Source: Nocardiopsis_B mangrovi (GTDB lineage Bacteria > Actinomycetota > Actinomycetes > Streptosporangiales > Streptosporangiaceae). Taken from it: 64,000 bases of DNA. A program made the position numbers and the translations under genes. A model generated the notes under the pieces. It searched no databases. It was given only the letters and a program-made list of their open reading frames with translations, and was not told the origin of the DNA. The DNA is taken from positions 55,584-119,583 of the forward strand of contig NZ_JBHSFQ010000020.1 of the NCBI RefSeq assembly GCF_042653925.1. Direction: 5' to 3'. Shown here one piece after another: positions 7,822 through 16,532 of the stretch (positions are counted from its first letter, which is position 1; each line of letters starts with the position of its first letter).

Positions 7822-8529
7822 GTGGCTCATCATGCGGCCGATCCCGGCGAGGGCTCGGGAGGGTTCCTCCCCCAGAGCCCCCTGTGGCGTGCCGTCACCG
7901 CGGTCGTCGCCGTCACCGTGGCCGGCGCGGTCACGGCCGTGCTCTGGGTGACCGGCGGGCTGGCCCCCGCCGCGGCCACCGCCGAGGAGCCCGGGGGCGA
8001 GGCGGCCAACGACATGCTCACCCTCACGGTGCACGACGCCGCCATCAACCCCGAGGGGGACTCGATGGGCCCCACCCTCGACGTCCGCGCCGACCTCGTC
8101 TCGAAGGACACCCGTCCGTTCGACGTCGGCGCCCTGAACCGGATCGTCACCGCGGAGCTCACCCCCGGCGGCCTCGAGACCGCCCAGCTGAGCGTCGTCT
8201 TCACCCGCCACCCCGACGGCTATGTCTCCGAGATCCAGCCGGACATGCCCGAAGAGGTCGTGCTGAGCTGGCTGCTGGTCGAGGCCGGGACCGAGCCCGA
8301 GGACGACAACCCGCTCGGGGCGCTCGCGGGCGAGGAGCCCCCGTCCATGGATTTCGACTGGCTGCTCGAGGAGCCCAAGGACCTGTCGGGCCTCGTCGCC
8401 GAGGAGGAGTCCGCGACCATCGTGGTCACCGATGCCGCGTTCGAAGAGGGCTTCACCGACCAGACCGAGCGCTGGACCCCCGGCGACGAGACCGTCGGCC
8501 GGTTCAGCCTGCCCTTGGACGAAGGGTGA
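7822..8529 (+). CDS. membrane-anchored extracytoplasmic protein (1 of 3)
   Basis: 235 residues from a GTG with no visible Shine-Dalgarno. One membrane segment (about 22-48) follows a short cytoplasmic tail; the rest is an acidic, beta-rich outer domain with no cysteines. The gene is followed after four bases by a second anchored protein and then a third. It has the look of a DUF4352/immunoglobulin-like exported domain but I cannot name the family. Co-transcription of all three is very likely from the spacing. Confidence 0.75.
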   Translation: MAHHAADPGEGSGGFLPQSPLWRAVTAVVAVTVAGAVTAVLWVTGGLAPAAATAEEPGGEAANDMLTLTVHDAAINPEGDSMGPTLDVRADLVSKDTRPFDVGALNRIVTAELTPGGLETAQLSVVFTRHPDGYVSEIQPDMPEEVVLSWLLVEAGTEPEDDNPLGALAGEEPPSMDFDWLLEEPKDLSGLVAEEESATIVVTDAAFEEGFTDQTERWTPGDETVGRFSLPLDEG

Positions 8530-8533
8530 CCCG

Positions 8534-9151
8534 GTGAAGGGCCTGCTCGCACGGCGGTCGACCACGATCGTGCTCAGCCTGATCCTCCTCGGGCTGATCA
8601 TGGGGGCCCACTCGCTCATCCCGCCGACCCTCGCGACGTCCGAACCCATCGGCTACGCGGGCGGCATCGGCACGACCGTCGACGCGCGGCAGTTCACCAT
8701 CGAGGTCCGGGATGTCCGGTTCGCCCGCAGCATCACCGACGACAGCGGCGACGACGAATTCGGGGTCCCGTCCGAACCGATCGAGGCCAACGGGGTGTGG
8801 GTGGTCGTCGACGCGACCATCGAGTCGACCCGGAGCACGATGCGCAACGTCCGCGCCGAACTCGACACCGGCGAGGACTACGCCTACTCCGGCACGACCT
8901 GGTCGAGCAACGTGTTCGACTCGGCCTCCCCGAGCCTTTCGCCCGGGCGCCCCGTGACCGGGGCGTTCGCGTTCGAGGTGCCTGAGGAGCGGCTCACGGA
9001 GCTGTCCCTGCGCGCCGTCGTGAGCCACTCCCTCGACGAGCGCCTGGCCGCTCAGGCCGACATCGACCTCGGCCTGAGCGGCGCCGGGCTCACCGACAGG
9101 ATCGACGGCGCGGACGACGTGACCGCGATCCCGCCGATCGAGACGCACTAA
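8534..9151 (+). CDS. membrane-anchored extracytoplasmic protein (2 of 3), DUF4352-like
   Basis: 205 residues starting at GTG 8534, four bases after the previous stop. A single N-terminal helix (LLARRSTTIVLSLILLGLIM) anchors a domain reading 'FTIEVRDVRFARS', 'NGVWVVVDATIES' and 'SLSPGRPVTGAFAFEVP'. That order of strands resembles DUF4352/TRF2-like beta-sandwich domains found on many actinobacterial surface proteins. No catalytic residues are evident. It likely forms a surface complex with the proteins encoded on either side. Confidence 0.75.
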   Translation: MKGLLARRSTTIVLSLILLGLIMGAHSLIPPTLATSEPIGYAGGIGTTVDARQFTIEVRDVRFARSITDDSGDDEFGVPSEPIEANGVWVVVDATIESTRSTMRNVRAELDTGEDYAYSGTTWSSNVFDSASPSLSPGRPVTGAFAFEVPEERLTELSLRAVVSHSLDERLAAQADIDLGLSGAGLTDRIDGADDVTAIPPIETH

Positions 9152-9165
9152 GAGGTCCTGCGGCC

Positions 9166-10077
9166 ATGCATCCACGCGATCCCCGCCACCAGGGTCCCCC
9201 GCCCGGCTACCCGCCCCCCGGCTTCGCGCCGCCCGGCGCACGGCCGCCGTACGGACCGCCGCCGGGCCCTCAGCGGCCCATGAACCCCCCGCCGCCCCAG
9301 GTGCCCCAGGGCCCGGCCCCGCACCGGGGCGGCCCTGGAGCCCGGCCCCCGTACCCGGGCGGCCCCGGGTACGGTCCGCCGGGCGCCTATGGCCCTCCCG
9401 GCCCCCTCCGGCCCTCCGGGCCCCCGGCACCCCCCGGACCGCCCCGCGGCACCGCCCCCGCTGAACCGCCGCGCGGCGCGCGCCGGGCCCGGCGCGCGCT
9501 GCCGCTGTGGAAGCGCCTCCAGCTCCCCTACGTCGCCGGGCTCGCCGTCATGCTGCCCCTCGTGATGGGCCTGCCCTGGTACCTCGACCGCCAGGACATG
9601 CTGGAGTCCGGCGCCATGCCGCCCGACCCCGTGCCCGTATCGGGGAGCGTCGCCGAGCTCGCCGGCAGCGAATGGGACTTCCGCGGGTCGGTCGTCGGCG
9701 AGACCGGCGGCTTCCCCCTCGCCGACGACCTGGAGCTGGTCGACGCCGTGTACGCGGTGACCCCCGGCGACGCGACCGCCGGCGAGCTCCTGGAGGCGTC
9801 CTGCTCGTTCCGTGCGATCGACGACCAGGGCCGTTCGTGGGAGCCGACCTCGGAATTCGATGCGCGGGAGCTCCCCGAGGACCTCGGATCGACCGGGTTC
9901 GGCTGCACCGATGCCGACGGCGAGACCGTGCCCGCCGGGGAGGAGACCGGCTTCGTCGTCAGTTTCGTGGTACCCGACGACGCCGTCGACTCGCTGCGGT
10001 TCGAGGTGCGGTCGCCCACCAGTACCGACCCCCAGGAGTCCCGGCCCGCCGCCGTCCTCTTCTCACAGCAGGGCTGA
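9166..10077 (+). CDS. proline-rich membrane-anchored protein (3 of 3)
   Basis: 303 residues starting at ATG 9166. The first 105 residues are a cytoplasmic Pro/Gly/Arg-rich tail (PPGYPPPGFAPPG type). A membrane helix lies near 120-138. The outer domain contains two cysteines ('ASCSFRAID', 'TGFGCTDAD') in a beta-sandwich-like stretch with 'VVSFVVPDDAVDSLRFEV', again DUF4352-like. The proline tail could recruit SH3-like or cytoskeletal partners. Its gene converges on the polytopic membrane protein gene encoded from the right, 42 bases away. Confidence 0.75.
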   Translation: MHPRDPRHQGPPPGYPPPGFAPPGARPPYGPPPGPQRPMNPPPPQVPQGPAPHRGGPGARPPYPGGPGYGPPGAYGPPGPLRPSGPPAPPGPPRGTAPAEPPRGARRARRALPLWKRLQLPYVAGLAVMLPLVMGLPWYLDRQDMLESGAMPPDPVPVSGSVAELAGSEWDFRGSVVGETGGFPLADDLELVDAVYAVTPGDATAGELLEASCSFRAIDDQGRSWEPTSEFDARELPEDLGSTGFGCTDADGETVPAGEETGFVVSFVVPDDAVDSLRFEVRSPTSTDPQESRPAAVLFSQQG

Positions 10078-10119
10078 CCCTTCGGCGGTACCGGCCCCGG
10101 CCGCCGCGGCGGGTCCGCG

Positions 10120-11412
10120 TCAGGCCGCGCGGCTCGCGCGGCGGGCCCTGCGCCCCGTGCTGGACTCCCCCACCCGGCGCAGCGCGACCTCGAACGTCGC
10201 GGCGAGCAGGCACACCCGCAGCAGCTCGTGCAGGGCGCCCACGGCGAAGTCGATCGGCGTCAGCCACGGCCACCACCAGCCGAGGAAGTCGTCGGGCCCG
10301 ACGAGCACCAGGATCCCCCGGTGCAGCCACTCGAAGCCCAGTTCCAGCAGCACGTAGTAGAGGCAGAAGGACAGGTAGAACACCGGGCTGACCCGCAGGA
10401 TGAAGCGGAACGCGTTGAGGAAGGGCGTGTACTTCTCGCGCATGCCCCGCTGGGCGAAGCGGCCGATCCCGGAGGCGGCGCCGGGGAGCCGCCCGACCCG
10501 CTCCTCGATCCGGGCGGCCCGGGTCCCCTTGGAGAAGAGCTGCTCGCTGGATTCGACCTCGGCGCCGTAGATCACCGCGGCGATCGTGAGCCAGAGCAGC
10601 GGCCCGACCAGACCGTCCTTCAGGTGGCCCCACGCCGTGGCGACGCCGTCGAGCGCCGCCAGGTAGCCGGTCTCGAACGGCAGCGAGGTGAGGTCGCCGA
10701 GGGCGCGGAAGGCGTCGAGCACCCCGGTCTGCACCCCGACCCAGAACACGCGCCCTTCGAGCCACTCCTGGCCGGTCGTGGTGATCTGCACGACCGAGAA
10801 GACCGCGAAGAACATCCAGTTGGCCTCGAACAGGGCGGTGAGCACACCGAGGACCTTGTTCTCCCGGCGCACGTAGAAGGTCTCGCAGAGCATGCGCAGC
10901 AGGTAGGAGCCCACCGCGATCGCCAGCGGCAGCCCGAGCGCGCTGAGGCTGCCGGATTCGAGGTAGCCGTCGAGGCCCCGCTCGTTCAAAAGTCCCTGGC
11001 TGTAAACGCGGAACTCTTCGCCGAACATGCCCCAGGCACTGTAGAAGAGGAGGAACGGCAGGATGGCCATGGCGATCGCGTCGACCACGTGCCGTTCGCG
11101 GGCGCCGAGGGTCGTGCGCTCCGGCGGGAGCGCGCCCACGAGCTCGATGTCCACGGTCGGCAGACCGGGGCGCAGCATGTGGAACATGATGATCGTGGTG
11201 GTGAGGGTCACCAGGACCGAGACACTGAGCCCGAGGAGGGCCACGGTGGCGTCGATCTCGGAGAGGCGGACCATGCCCCGCATCAGCATGTCGTGCAGGA
11301 AGGTGCCGACCGCATAGACGAACAGCAGTGGCGCCCAGTACCGCCTCGCGAGGTCGAGGGAGTACAGGGGGAGCTTTCCGGCAGAGATCGCCATCCTGGT
11401 CATAGCGGGCAC
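10120..11412 (-). CDS. polytopic membrane protein of unknown function
   Basis: 430 residues from a GTG at 11412 (an ATG at 11403 fits a weak AGGA site equally well). I count about eight hydrophobic segments, among them 'LLFVYAVGTFLHDML', 'LLGLSVSVLVTLTTTIIMF', 'AIAMAILPFLLFYSAW' and 'FYLSFCLYYVLLEL'. The C-terminus is a basic cytoplasmic tail (GRRARRASRAA). There is no transporter signature, ATP-binding site or nucleophile motif I recognise. It faces the three anchored proteins tail to tail, a possible membrane partner though not co-transcribed. Confidence 0.75.
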   Translation of the reverse strand: MPAMTRMAISAGKLPLYSLDLARRYWAPLLFVYAVGTFLHDMLMRGMVRLSEIDATVALLGLSVSVLVTLTTTIIMFHMLRPGLPTVDIELVGALPPERTTLGARERHVVDAIAMAILPFLLFYSAWGMFGEEFRVYSQGLLNERGLDGYLESGSLSALGLPLAIAVGSYLLRMLCETFYVRRENKVLGVLTALFEANWMFFAVFSVVQITTTGQEWLEGRVFWVGVQTGVLDAFRALGDLTSLPFETGYLAALDGVATAWGHLKDGLVGPLLWLTIAAVIYGAEVESSEQLFSKGTRAARIEERVGRLPGAASGIGRFAQRGMREKYTPFLNAFRFILRVSPVFYLSFCLYYVLLELGFEWLHRGILVLVGPDDFLGWWWPWLTPIDFAVGALHELLRVCLLAATFEVALRRVGESSTGRRARRASRAA

Positions 11413-11567
11413 ATCCTAGCGTCGTGCGAGGTCGGAGTGGTGGGCGGTGGAGGGGTAAGAGGTGGCCGAAGGCGGCCGGAACCGAACGGGATCCGGTGCG
11501 TCGGCGGACCGGAGAGACGGTGGGCGGGGGCCGCGCGCTCCCGGAGGCGACGACGGCGGGAGATCGG

Positions 11568-12461
11568 ATGAGCGCAGGCGACGGCGACGGATGGGTGGAA
11601 TTCCCCGACGGCTCTCGGCGCTGGGGCAGGTACGGGGCGGCCGGCCTGCTGCTGCACGCGGCGGGGACGACCGGGGCGAGCGCGCCGCCGGAGGGCGGCC
11701 ACGTGCTGTTGCAGCACCGGGCGGTGTGGAGCCACATGGGCGACACATGGGGGATCCCCGGCGGTGCGCTCGACAGCGACGAGACCGCCGTGCAGGCGGC
11801 GATGCGCGAGTTCCACGAGGAGGTCGCGGGCGACTCCGGCGACCTGGAGCTGATCGGCGTCTACCGGCAGGAGCTCACGGTCTGGCGGTACGACACCGTG
11901 CTGGCGCGGGTCGTGGAGACGCGCCCGCTGACGCCCGGCGACGGCGAGAGCCAGGAGGTGCGCTGGGTACCGCTGGACGAGGTCTCGGCGCTGCCGCTGA
12001 TCCCGGCGTTCAGAGGGGTGTGGCCGGACCTGCGCGCGGCGCTCGCGCAGCGGCTGGAGGTCGTGGTGGACGCCGCCGCCGTTCTGGGGACGCCGTCCCC
12101 CGAGCCCGACTCGGTCGTCCGGCTGCGCGACGACCTCGCCGCCCTGGCCGCCGACGGGATCACGGCCGCGGCGCTGCCCGATTCGGTCTCCCTGGCGCCG
12201 CTGGAACGCTGGTTCCCGCGGATCCGGCTGCTGGTCGGCGGCGCCGTCGCGGGTGTGCTGCCCCGCCCCGGTGTGGAGCCGGTGGCGGTGGGCGATACGG
12301 GGCCGGACCCGCTCACCCACACGTGGCCGGACGCGGCCGGCTGGGCGGCGTGGACGCAGCCCGGGACCCTGGTGGTGTCCGCGGGCCCGCGGCGCCCGGG
12401 CGGCCCGGAGGTCGTTCCCCCCGGCTGGCTGGTGGGCCCGAGCGGGCTGCTCGCGGTCTGA
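11568..12461 (+). CDS. Nudix hydrolase with C-terminal extension
   Basis: 297 residues from ATG 11568, chosen for the GGAG site eight bases upstream; longer frames add only low-quality sequence. The Nudix box is GGALDSDETAVQAAMREFHEEVAGD: it keeps G-x5-E-x7-REFHEE but has Ala where the conserved Gly sits. The catalytic domain covers about 10-160 and should hydrolyse a nucleoside-diphosphate-linked substrate with Mg. The last 130 residues form a domain rich in Trp and Pro ('HTWPDAAGWAAW') that I cannot place. The substrate is unknown. Confidence 0.85.
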   Translation: MSAGDGDGWVEFPDGSRRWGRYGAAGLLLHAAGTTGASAPPEGGHVLLQHRAVWSHMGDTWGIPGGALDSDETAVQAAMREFHEEVAGDSGDLELIGVYRQELTVWRYDTVLARVVETRPLTPGDGESQEVRWVPLDEVSALPLIPAFRGVWPDLRAALAQRLEVVVDAAAVLGTPSPEPDSVVRLRDDLAALAADGITAAALPDSVSLAPLERWFPRIRLLVGGAVAGVLPRPGVEPVAVGDTGPDPLTHTWPDAAGWAAWTQPGTLVVSAGPRRPGGPEVVPPGWLVGPSGLLAV

Positions 12462-12700
12462 TCCCGCGGTCGGCCGCGCCCGCGGGCACTTCGCCGCGCC
12501 GCCGGTCGTTGTCCGGGCAGAGTTCCGTCCCCAGCCTGTGGACCGCGATGTGCGGACACGGGCCGGGACAGGTGCCGATCGGCCGGGTCAGGGGTAAGTC
12601 AGGGGTGTGCCCTGATGCGCCGCCCGCGGCCACGGCGGCACCCTGGAAGCGTCGGCCGCTTGGGCACGGCGCGCACCGCTCACGAATCAAAGGAGCAGAC

Positions 12701-13132
12701 ATGACGCTGGAGCGCGGCAACGCATTCACTCCCGTCGCCTCGGCGACGATGATCTGGCCTTGGGGCACCGCGCTGGCAGCAGGGGCGGTCAGCGGTGTCG
12801 CCTCCTTCCTGCTGACCGGGCTGTCGCTGTCGAGCGGGCTGACCACCGCGATCTTCTTCTTCTCGCTGGTCGGCGGCGCCGTGGCCATCCTCGGCAGCAA
12901 GGGCGACCGCCGGGCCCGGCGCTACGCCGGGCAGTACCCGTGGCGCTTCGCCGCCGCCCCCGCCCTGCTCGGCGGGGGCGCGACCGCGGTCGTGTCCTAC
13001 GCGATGATGCTGCTCGCGGGCGCGCCGATCGCGGGCCTGTTCGGTGCGGCGTGGGTCGGCCTGGGCTCGGCCGCCGTCATCTGGGTCATCCTCGGCATCA
13101 TCGGCATGGTCGCGGGGAACAAGTCGGCCTGA
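12701..13132 (+). CDS. small four-helix membrane protein
   Basis: 143 residues, ATG preceded by AGGAG at a six-base gap. Four hydrophobic segments (about 22-42, 48-66, 86-106 and 112-134) are separated by a basic loop 'GSKGDRRARRYAGQYPWR'. No family motif is recognised. Similar small integral membrane proteins are common orphans in actinobacteria. A DUF2786 gene follows after 20 bases on the same strand. Confidence 0.7.
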   Translation: MTLERGNAFTPVASATMIWPWGTALAAGAVSGVASFLLTGLSLSSGLTTAIFFFSLVGGAVAILGSKGDRRARRYAGQYPWRFAAAPALLGGGATAVVSYAMMLLAGAPIAGLFGAAWVGLGSAAVIWVILGIIGMVAGNKSA

Positions 13133-13152
13133 GCCCGGGGTTGCATCGGACC

Positions 13153-14028
13153 ATGGGCAATTCTCAGACGGGGACGACCACGCGCTCTATGTCGACGTCA
13201 ACCGAAGCTCGCCAGAAGATGATCGAGCGGGTCCGCGGGCTCCTCCGCATGGCGGAGGACCCCGCGGTCACCGACGCCGAAAGCCAGGCGTTCACGGCCA
13301 AGGCCGCGGAGCTGATGACCCGGCACGCCATCGCCGAGGCCGATGCGCGTGCCCAGCGGGGCGAGGCCGCCGAATCGGTCACCCGGCTCGACTTCCCCGT
13401 CTCGGGGGTCGGGGGGCACGGCAAGGCCCGGGTGAAGGCGCTGGCCGGCATCGCCGCGGCCTACGGCTGCCAGTCGGCCGTGCGCGGCAATACGGCCGCC
13501 AACACCGAGCGGATGCTGATCATCGTCGGCACCGTCACCGCGCTCGACTCCCTGCGCGTGCTGCTGCCGTCCATCACCATGCAGATGGAGGCGTCGGCCC
13601 GGTTCACCGCGCGCGAGCACGTCACCGGCCTGCGGGAACTCCGCAATTATGATCGTTCCACATTGGCCACCGAACGCAGCCGTTTCTACCGGTCGTTCAT
13701 CCGCGCCTATGGATACGCGGTGGCCGAGCGGATCCGCGAATTCCGTGCCCGGCTTCGCGACGACCCGAATGCGGCGGGCGGCACGGCCGAATCCGGGAAC
13801 GACGGCGAGGCGGCACGCAGCGGTGCGGAAGTGGTGCTGCGCGCCGATGTCGATCGCGTTCACGAGGAGTTCCAGCGACGTTTTCCGCAGCTTCGCCCGA
13901 CCAGGCCCGAGCGCACGCACCACCGTGCGGGGTACCGGGCGGGATATCTGCGGGGCCGCCGCGCGGAACTGGGGATGGAGACGGCGGTGGGCGGCGGGGG
14001 ATCGTCGTCGCTCCCCGAAGGGGAATAA
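13153..14028 (+). CDS. DUF2786 domain-containing protein
   Basis: 291 residues from ATG 13153; a second ATG at 13189 is possible since neither has a strong ribosome site. The DUF2786 signature is clear near residues 18-70 (RVRGLLRMAEDPAVTDAES, FTAKAAELMTRH). It is followed by the usual second region with 'LAGIAAAYGCQ', 'LLPSITMQMEASA' and a conserved Ser/Arg helix. These proteins are found in actinobacteria and phages; their biochemical role is not established. The product is likely cytoplasmic and basic. Confidence 0.85.
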   Translation: MGNSQTGTTTRSMSTSTEARQKMIERVRGLLRMAEDPAVTDAESQAFTAKAAELMTRHAIAEADARAQRGEAAESVTRLDFPVSGVGGHGKARVKALAGIAAAYGCQSAVRGNTAANTERMLIIVGTVTALDSLRVLLPSITMQMEASARFTAREHVTGLRELRNYDRSTLATERSRFYRSFIRAYGYAVAERIREFRARLRDDPNAAGGTAESGNDGEAARSGAEVVLRADVDRVHEEFQRRFPQLRPTRPERTHHRAGYRAGYLRGRRAELGMETAVGGGGSSSLPEGE

Positions 14029-14072
14029 CGGGGGACCGGTTCCGCGGCACCGCCGCCGATGGACTCGTGATC

Positions 14073-14160
14073 GGTGGAAAACCCTGTGGAAAACGCCGGA
14101 GAAACCCGATGATGGCCAGAAGTGCCTGTGGATAAACCACGTGGCGGAGGATTTTCCACG
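14073..14160. promoter_or_regulatory. DnaA-box-like cluster near the second dnaN
   Basis: One perfect DnaA box (tgtggataa, 14127-14135, reading TTATCCACA on the minus strand) is flanked by close variants: ggtggaaaa (14073-14081), tgtggaaaa (14085-14093) and ttttccacg (14152-14160). It lies in the 301-base gap at 14029-14329, where I see no gene. It may be a DnaA-responsive promoter element or a titration site. Confidence 0.45.
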
Positions 14161-14329
14161 CGTACGAGCAGAGCCGTGCCGACATCTCGCAGACGGCGCA
14201 CCGTCACCCGCCCGTGGCGGTTTCCCCCGCGATTTTCCGCAACCGTGCCCATGGCGAAGGTGACACAGATCACCTAATGGGGAAGGGTGGAGTGTGGAGC
14301 GTCTCCCCGCGGAGAGGAAGCACACGCCG

Positions 14330-14758
14330 ATGTCCACAGCCACACTCCTCCGGCCGTTTCGCGCCCATAGGACCGCCCTGTTGACGACCTACCGCAGCGA
14401 CGGCCTGACGTGCGTCAACACCCCAGTCACGATCGTCATCGACGACGGCCGCGTGCTGTTCCGCACGTGGGAGGACTCCGGCGAGGCCGAGCGGCTGCGC
14501 CACCACCCGCAGGCCGACCTGCGGCCGTGCACGCTGCGCGGGGAGCCGGTGGGCGGTCCCATCAGGGGGGACGTCGGGCTCCTCGAAGGCCCGGGATCGC
14601 AGCACGCCGAACGGCTGCTCGCCAGACGCCATCCGATGCTCCAGCGCTTGACCGTGCCGATCTCGCTGCGGCTGCTGCGCTACCGGACCCTGCACTACGA
14701 ACTGATCCCCCGGGTCGAGAGCGAGGAGTTCGAGAACATGGAGGGCTGCCCCGACTGA
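14330..14758 (+). CDS. PPOX-class F420-dependent oxidoreductase (split beta-barrel)
   Basis: 142 residues starting at ATG 14330 (GAGAGGAAG about ten bases upstream). The order of elements, 'RPFRAHRTALLTTYRSDG', 'TPVTIVIDDGRVLFRTW', 'GEAERLRHHPQADLRPCT' and 'GEPVGGPIRGDVGLLEGP', is that of the pyridoxamine-5'-phosphate-oxidase-like split beta-barrel family whose actinobacterial members use F420H2 to reduce small organic substrates. The specific substrate cannot be read from the sequence. Its stop lies four bases from the stop of the convergent sliding-clamp gene. Confidence 0.85.
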   Translation: MSTATLLRPFRAHRTALLTTYRSDGLTCVNTPVTIVIDDGRVLFRTWEDSGEAERLRHHPQADLRPCTLRGEPVGGPIRGDVGLLEGPGSQHAERLLARRHPMLQRLTVPISLRLLRYRTLHYELIPRVESEEFENMEGCPD

Positions 14759-14762
14759 AGGC

Positions 14763-15908
14763 TCAGGACCGCAGCGGCATCACGAGGTAGCGGAACTCCG
14801 GCCGGGCGCCTTCCCCGGCCGGCGCCTCGGCAATCACCACCGGCTTGGTGGGCTTGGTGAAGTGCAGGTACGCGGTCTCGCCCTGCACCCCCGCGAGGCC
14901 GTCGAGCAGGTATGCGGGGCCGAACGAGACCCGCATGGGCTCTCCCTCGTACCGCACGTCCATGGCCTCGGCCGCTTGGGCGTCGTCGCCGGACCCGGCT
15001 TCGAGGACGACCTCGCCGGCCGAGAACGACAGCCGGACCGGGGTGTTGCGGTCGGCGACGAGCGCGACGCGCTTCACGGCTTCGAGCAGCGGCGCGGTGG
15101 CGATCTCGGCCCGCGCCTCGAACTCGGTGGGGAAGCGGGATTCGTAGCCGACGAAGTCGCTGTCGATGAGCCGGGTGGTGGTGCGCCTGCCGCCGTTCTC
15201 GAACCCGATCATCCCCTCGCCGGGCGCCGACCCGCCCGCGGCCGCGGCGGCCGAAAGCGCGATGTGCACGTTGGAGTTCGCGACGAGCGACCGCGCGGTG
15301 TCGTGGAGGGTGCGCGCGGGAACGAGCGCCGAGGCCGAGAGGTCGGCGTGCTCCGGCTTCCACCACAGTTCGCGGACGGCGATGCGGTAGCGGTCGGTGG
15401 CGGCGAGGGTGAGGCTCTCGGCGGTGAACGCGATGTTGACCCCGGTGAGCATCGGCAGGGTGTCGTCGCGGCTGGCCGCCGGGCTCACCTGGCGCACCGC
15501 GGTGGCGAAGGCGTCGGCCGCGAGCGACCCCGCGGTGCGCGGCATGTCCGGAAGGGTGGGGTAGTCCTCCAACGGCAGCGTGAGCAGGGTGAACCGCGCG
15601 CTGCCGCAGGTGACCAGGACGCGGGTGCCGTCGGACTCGACGTCGACGGGCGCGGCGGGCAGGTTGCGCGCGATCTCGGCGAGCAGCCGCCCCGACACCA
15701 GCACCGCCCCGGGCTCGCCGCCGGTGACCTCGACCTCGGCACGGGCGGAGACCTCGTAGTCGAAGCCGGACAGCCCGAGCGCGGAGCCGGCGCCGGGCAG
15801 GTCCAGGCGCATGCCCGCGAGGACCGGCACGGCGGGGCGGGCGGGCAGGGCGCGCGCGGTCCACGCCACGGCGTCGGCGAACGCATCGCGGTCGACCCGG
15901 AACTTCAC
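14763..15908 (-). CDS. dnaN: DNA polymerase III beta subunit (sliding clamp), second copy
   Basis: 381 residues from the GTG at 15908, with AGGAGG upstream; the frame extends further left but without support. The three repeated clamp domains are visible: 'MKFRVDRDAFADAVAWTARAL' at the start, 'LPMLTGVNIAFTAESLTLAATDRYRIAVREL' in domain 2, and the C-terminal 'EFRYLVMPLRS' typical of clamps (the MPLR peptide-binding end). It should encircle DNA and tether polymerases. No dnaA, recF or gyrB is beside it, so it is a paralogue away from the dnaA-dnaN locus. It may serve repair or a specialised polymerase. Confidence 0.88.
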   Translation of the reverse strand: MKFRVDRDAFADAVAWTARALPARPAVPVLAGMRLDLPGAGSALGLSGFDYEVSARAEVEVTGGEPGAVLVSGRLLAEIARNLPAAPVDVESDGTRVLVTCGSARFTLLTLPLEDYPTLPDMPRTAGSLAADAFATAVRQVSPAASRDDTLPMLTGVNIAFTAESLTLAATDRYRIAVRELWWKPEHADLSASALVPARTLHDTARSLVANSNVHIALSAAAAAGGSAPGEGMIGFENGGRRTTTRLIDSDFVGYESRFPTEFEARAEIATAPLLEAVKRVALVADRNTPVRLSFSAGEVVLEAGSGDDAQAAEAMDVRYEGEPMRVSFGPAYLLDGLAGVQGETAYLHFTKPTKPVVIAEAPAGEGARPEFRYLVMPLRS

Positions 15909-15979
15909 GGAGCCTCCTGTGGTGCCGGCCGGGCGTGTGGTGACCCGGGTCGCAGCAACCGTACCCAGGGGCGGGGACA

Positions 15980-16043
15980 TTCGTATCGGGGCCGGGCGCG
16001 CTCGTATCCGGGTGGGGCACGGTCGTATCCGGGTCGGGCCGCG
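15980..16043 (-). promoter_or_regulatory. three phased repeats upstream of the dnaN paralogue
   Basis: The core tcgtatc(c/g)ggg occurs at 15981, 16002 and 16023, that is at exact 21-base spacing (two helical turns), 70-135 bases upstream of the dnaN start. This is the pattern of a multi-site operator read from one face of the helix. The binding factor is unknown. Confidence 0.55.
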
Positions 16044-16055
16044 CAGCCGCCGGGG

Positions 16056-16532
16056 CTACGCGGGGGCGGCCTTGAGGGTCCACACGACCGTCATGGAACC
16101 GGTGACCGTTCCGTCCGCGGTGCGCAGCTCGATCTCGACGGGGAACTCCGGGCGCGCCCCGGCGTCGAGCTCGGCGACGACCTCGCGGGGGTCGCGGCCC
16201 AGGCGGGCGTCGGCGACGACGTCGCCCATGGCCCGTCTGGCGTAGTGGATCTCCGCCGAGACGGCGAGGGGGACGGCGCGGTCGAGCCGGTCGCCGAAGG
16301 CGGCGAGCACGATCGCCCCCGAGGCCGATTCCGCGAGGGTGAACATGGCACCGGCGTGCGGGCCGCCGATGTGGTTGTGGTGGTCCTGCCGGTCGGGCAG
16401 GCGCAGCACGGCGTGCCCGTGGTCGAGGTCGACGAACTCCACGCCCAGTGTCCGCGCGAACGGCACCGCTGCGAGGAACCCCGACTTGACCAGCTCCGCC
16501 GTTTCGGCGTTCATCGTTGCCATGGACGGCAT
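16056..16532 (-). CDS. DUF4442/PaaI-like hotdog thioesterase family protein
   Basis: 158 residues from ATG 16532 (ATGs at 16523 and 16514 are alternatives; no clear ribosome site). Hotdog-fold features include 'HNHIGGPHAGAMFTLAESASG', where the His/Gly turn and the Glu of the long helix resemble the PaaI active region, and paired strands 'AVLRLPDR' and 'VVADARL'. Family members hydrolyse acyl-CoA or act as acyl-binding proteins. Substrate is unknown. The gene sits upstream of dnaN on the same strand, but the repeat array between them suggests separate promoters. Confidence 0.8.
   Translation of the reverse strand: MPSMATMNAETAELVKSGFLAAVPFARTLGVEFVDLDHGHAVLRLPDRQDHHNHIGGPHAGAMFTLAESASGAIVLAAFGDRLDRAVPLAVSAEIHYARRAMGDVVADARLGRDPREVVAELDAGARPEFPVEIELRTADGTVTGSMTVVWTLKAAPA

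Noticed and set aside
7644..8537. Rightward 297-codon frame overlapping the first anchored protein gene
   Set aside because: Composed of Arg/Gly-rich out-of-frame sequence; the 7822 frame has a membrane helix and continues into a coherent operon.
14073..14160. oriC
   Set aside because: Only one exact DnaA box and no dnaA, recF or gyrB neighbour; the dnaN here is a paralogue.
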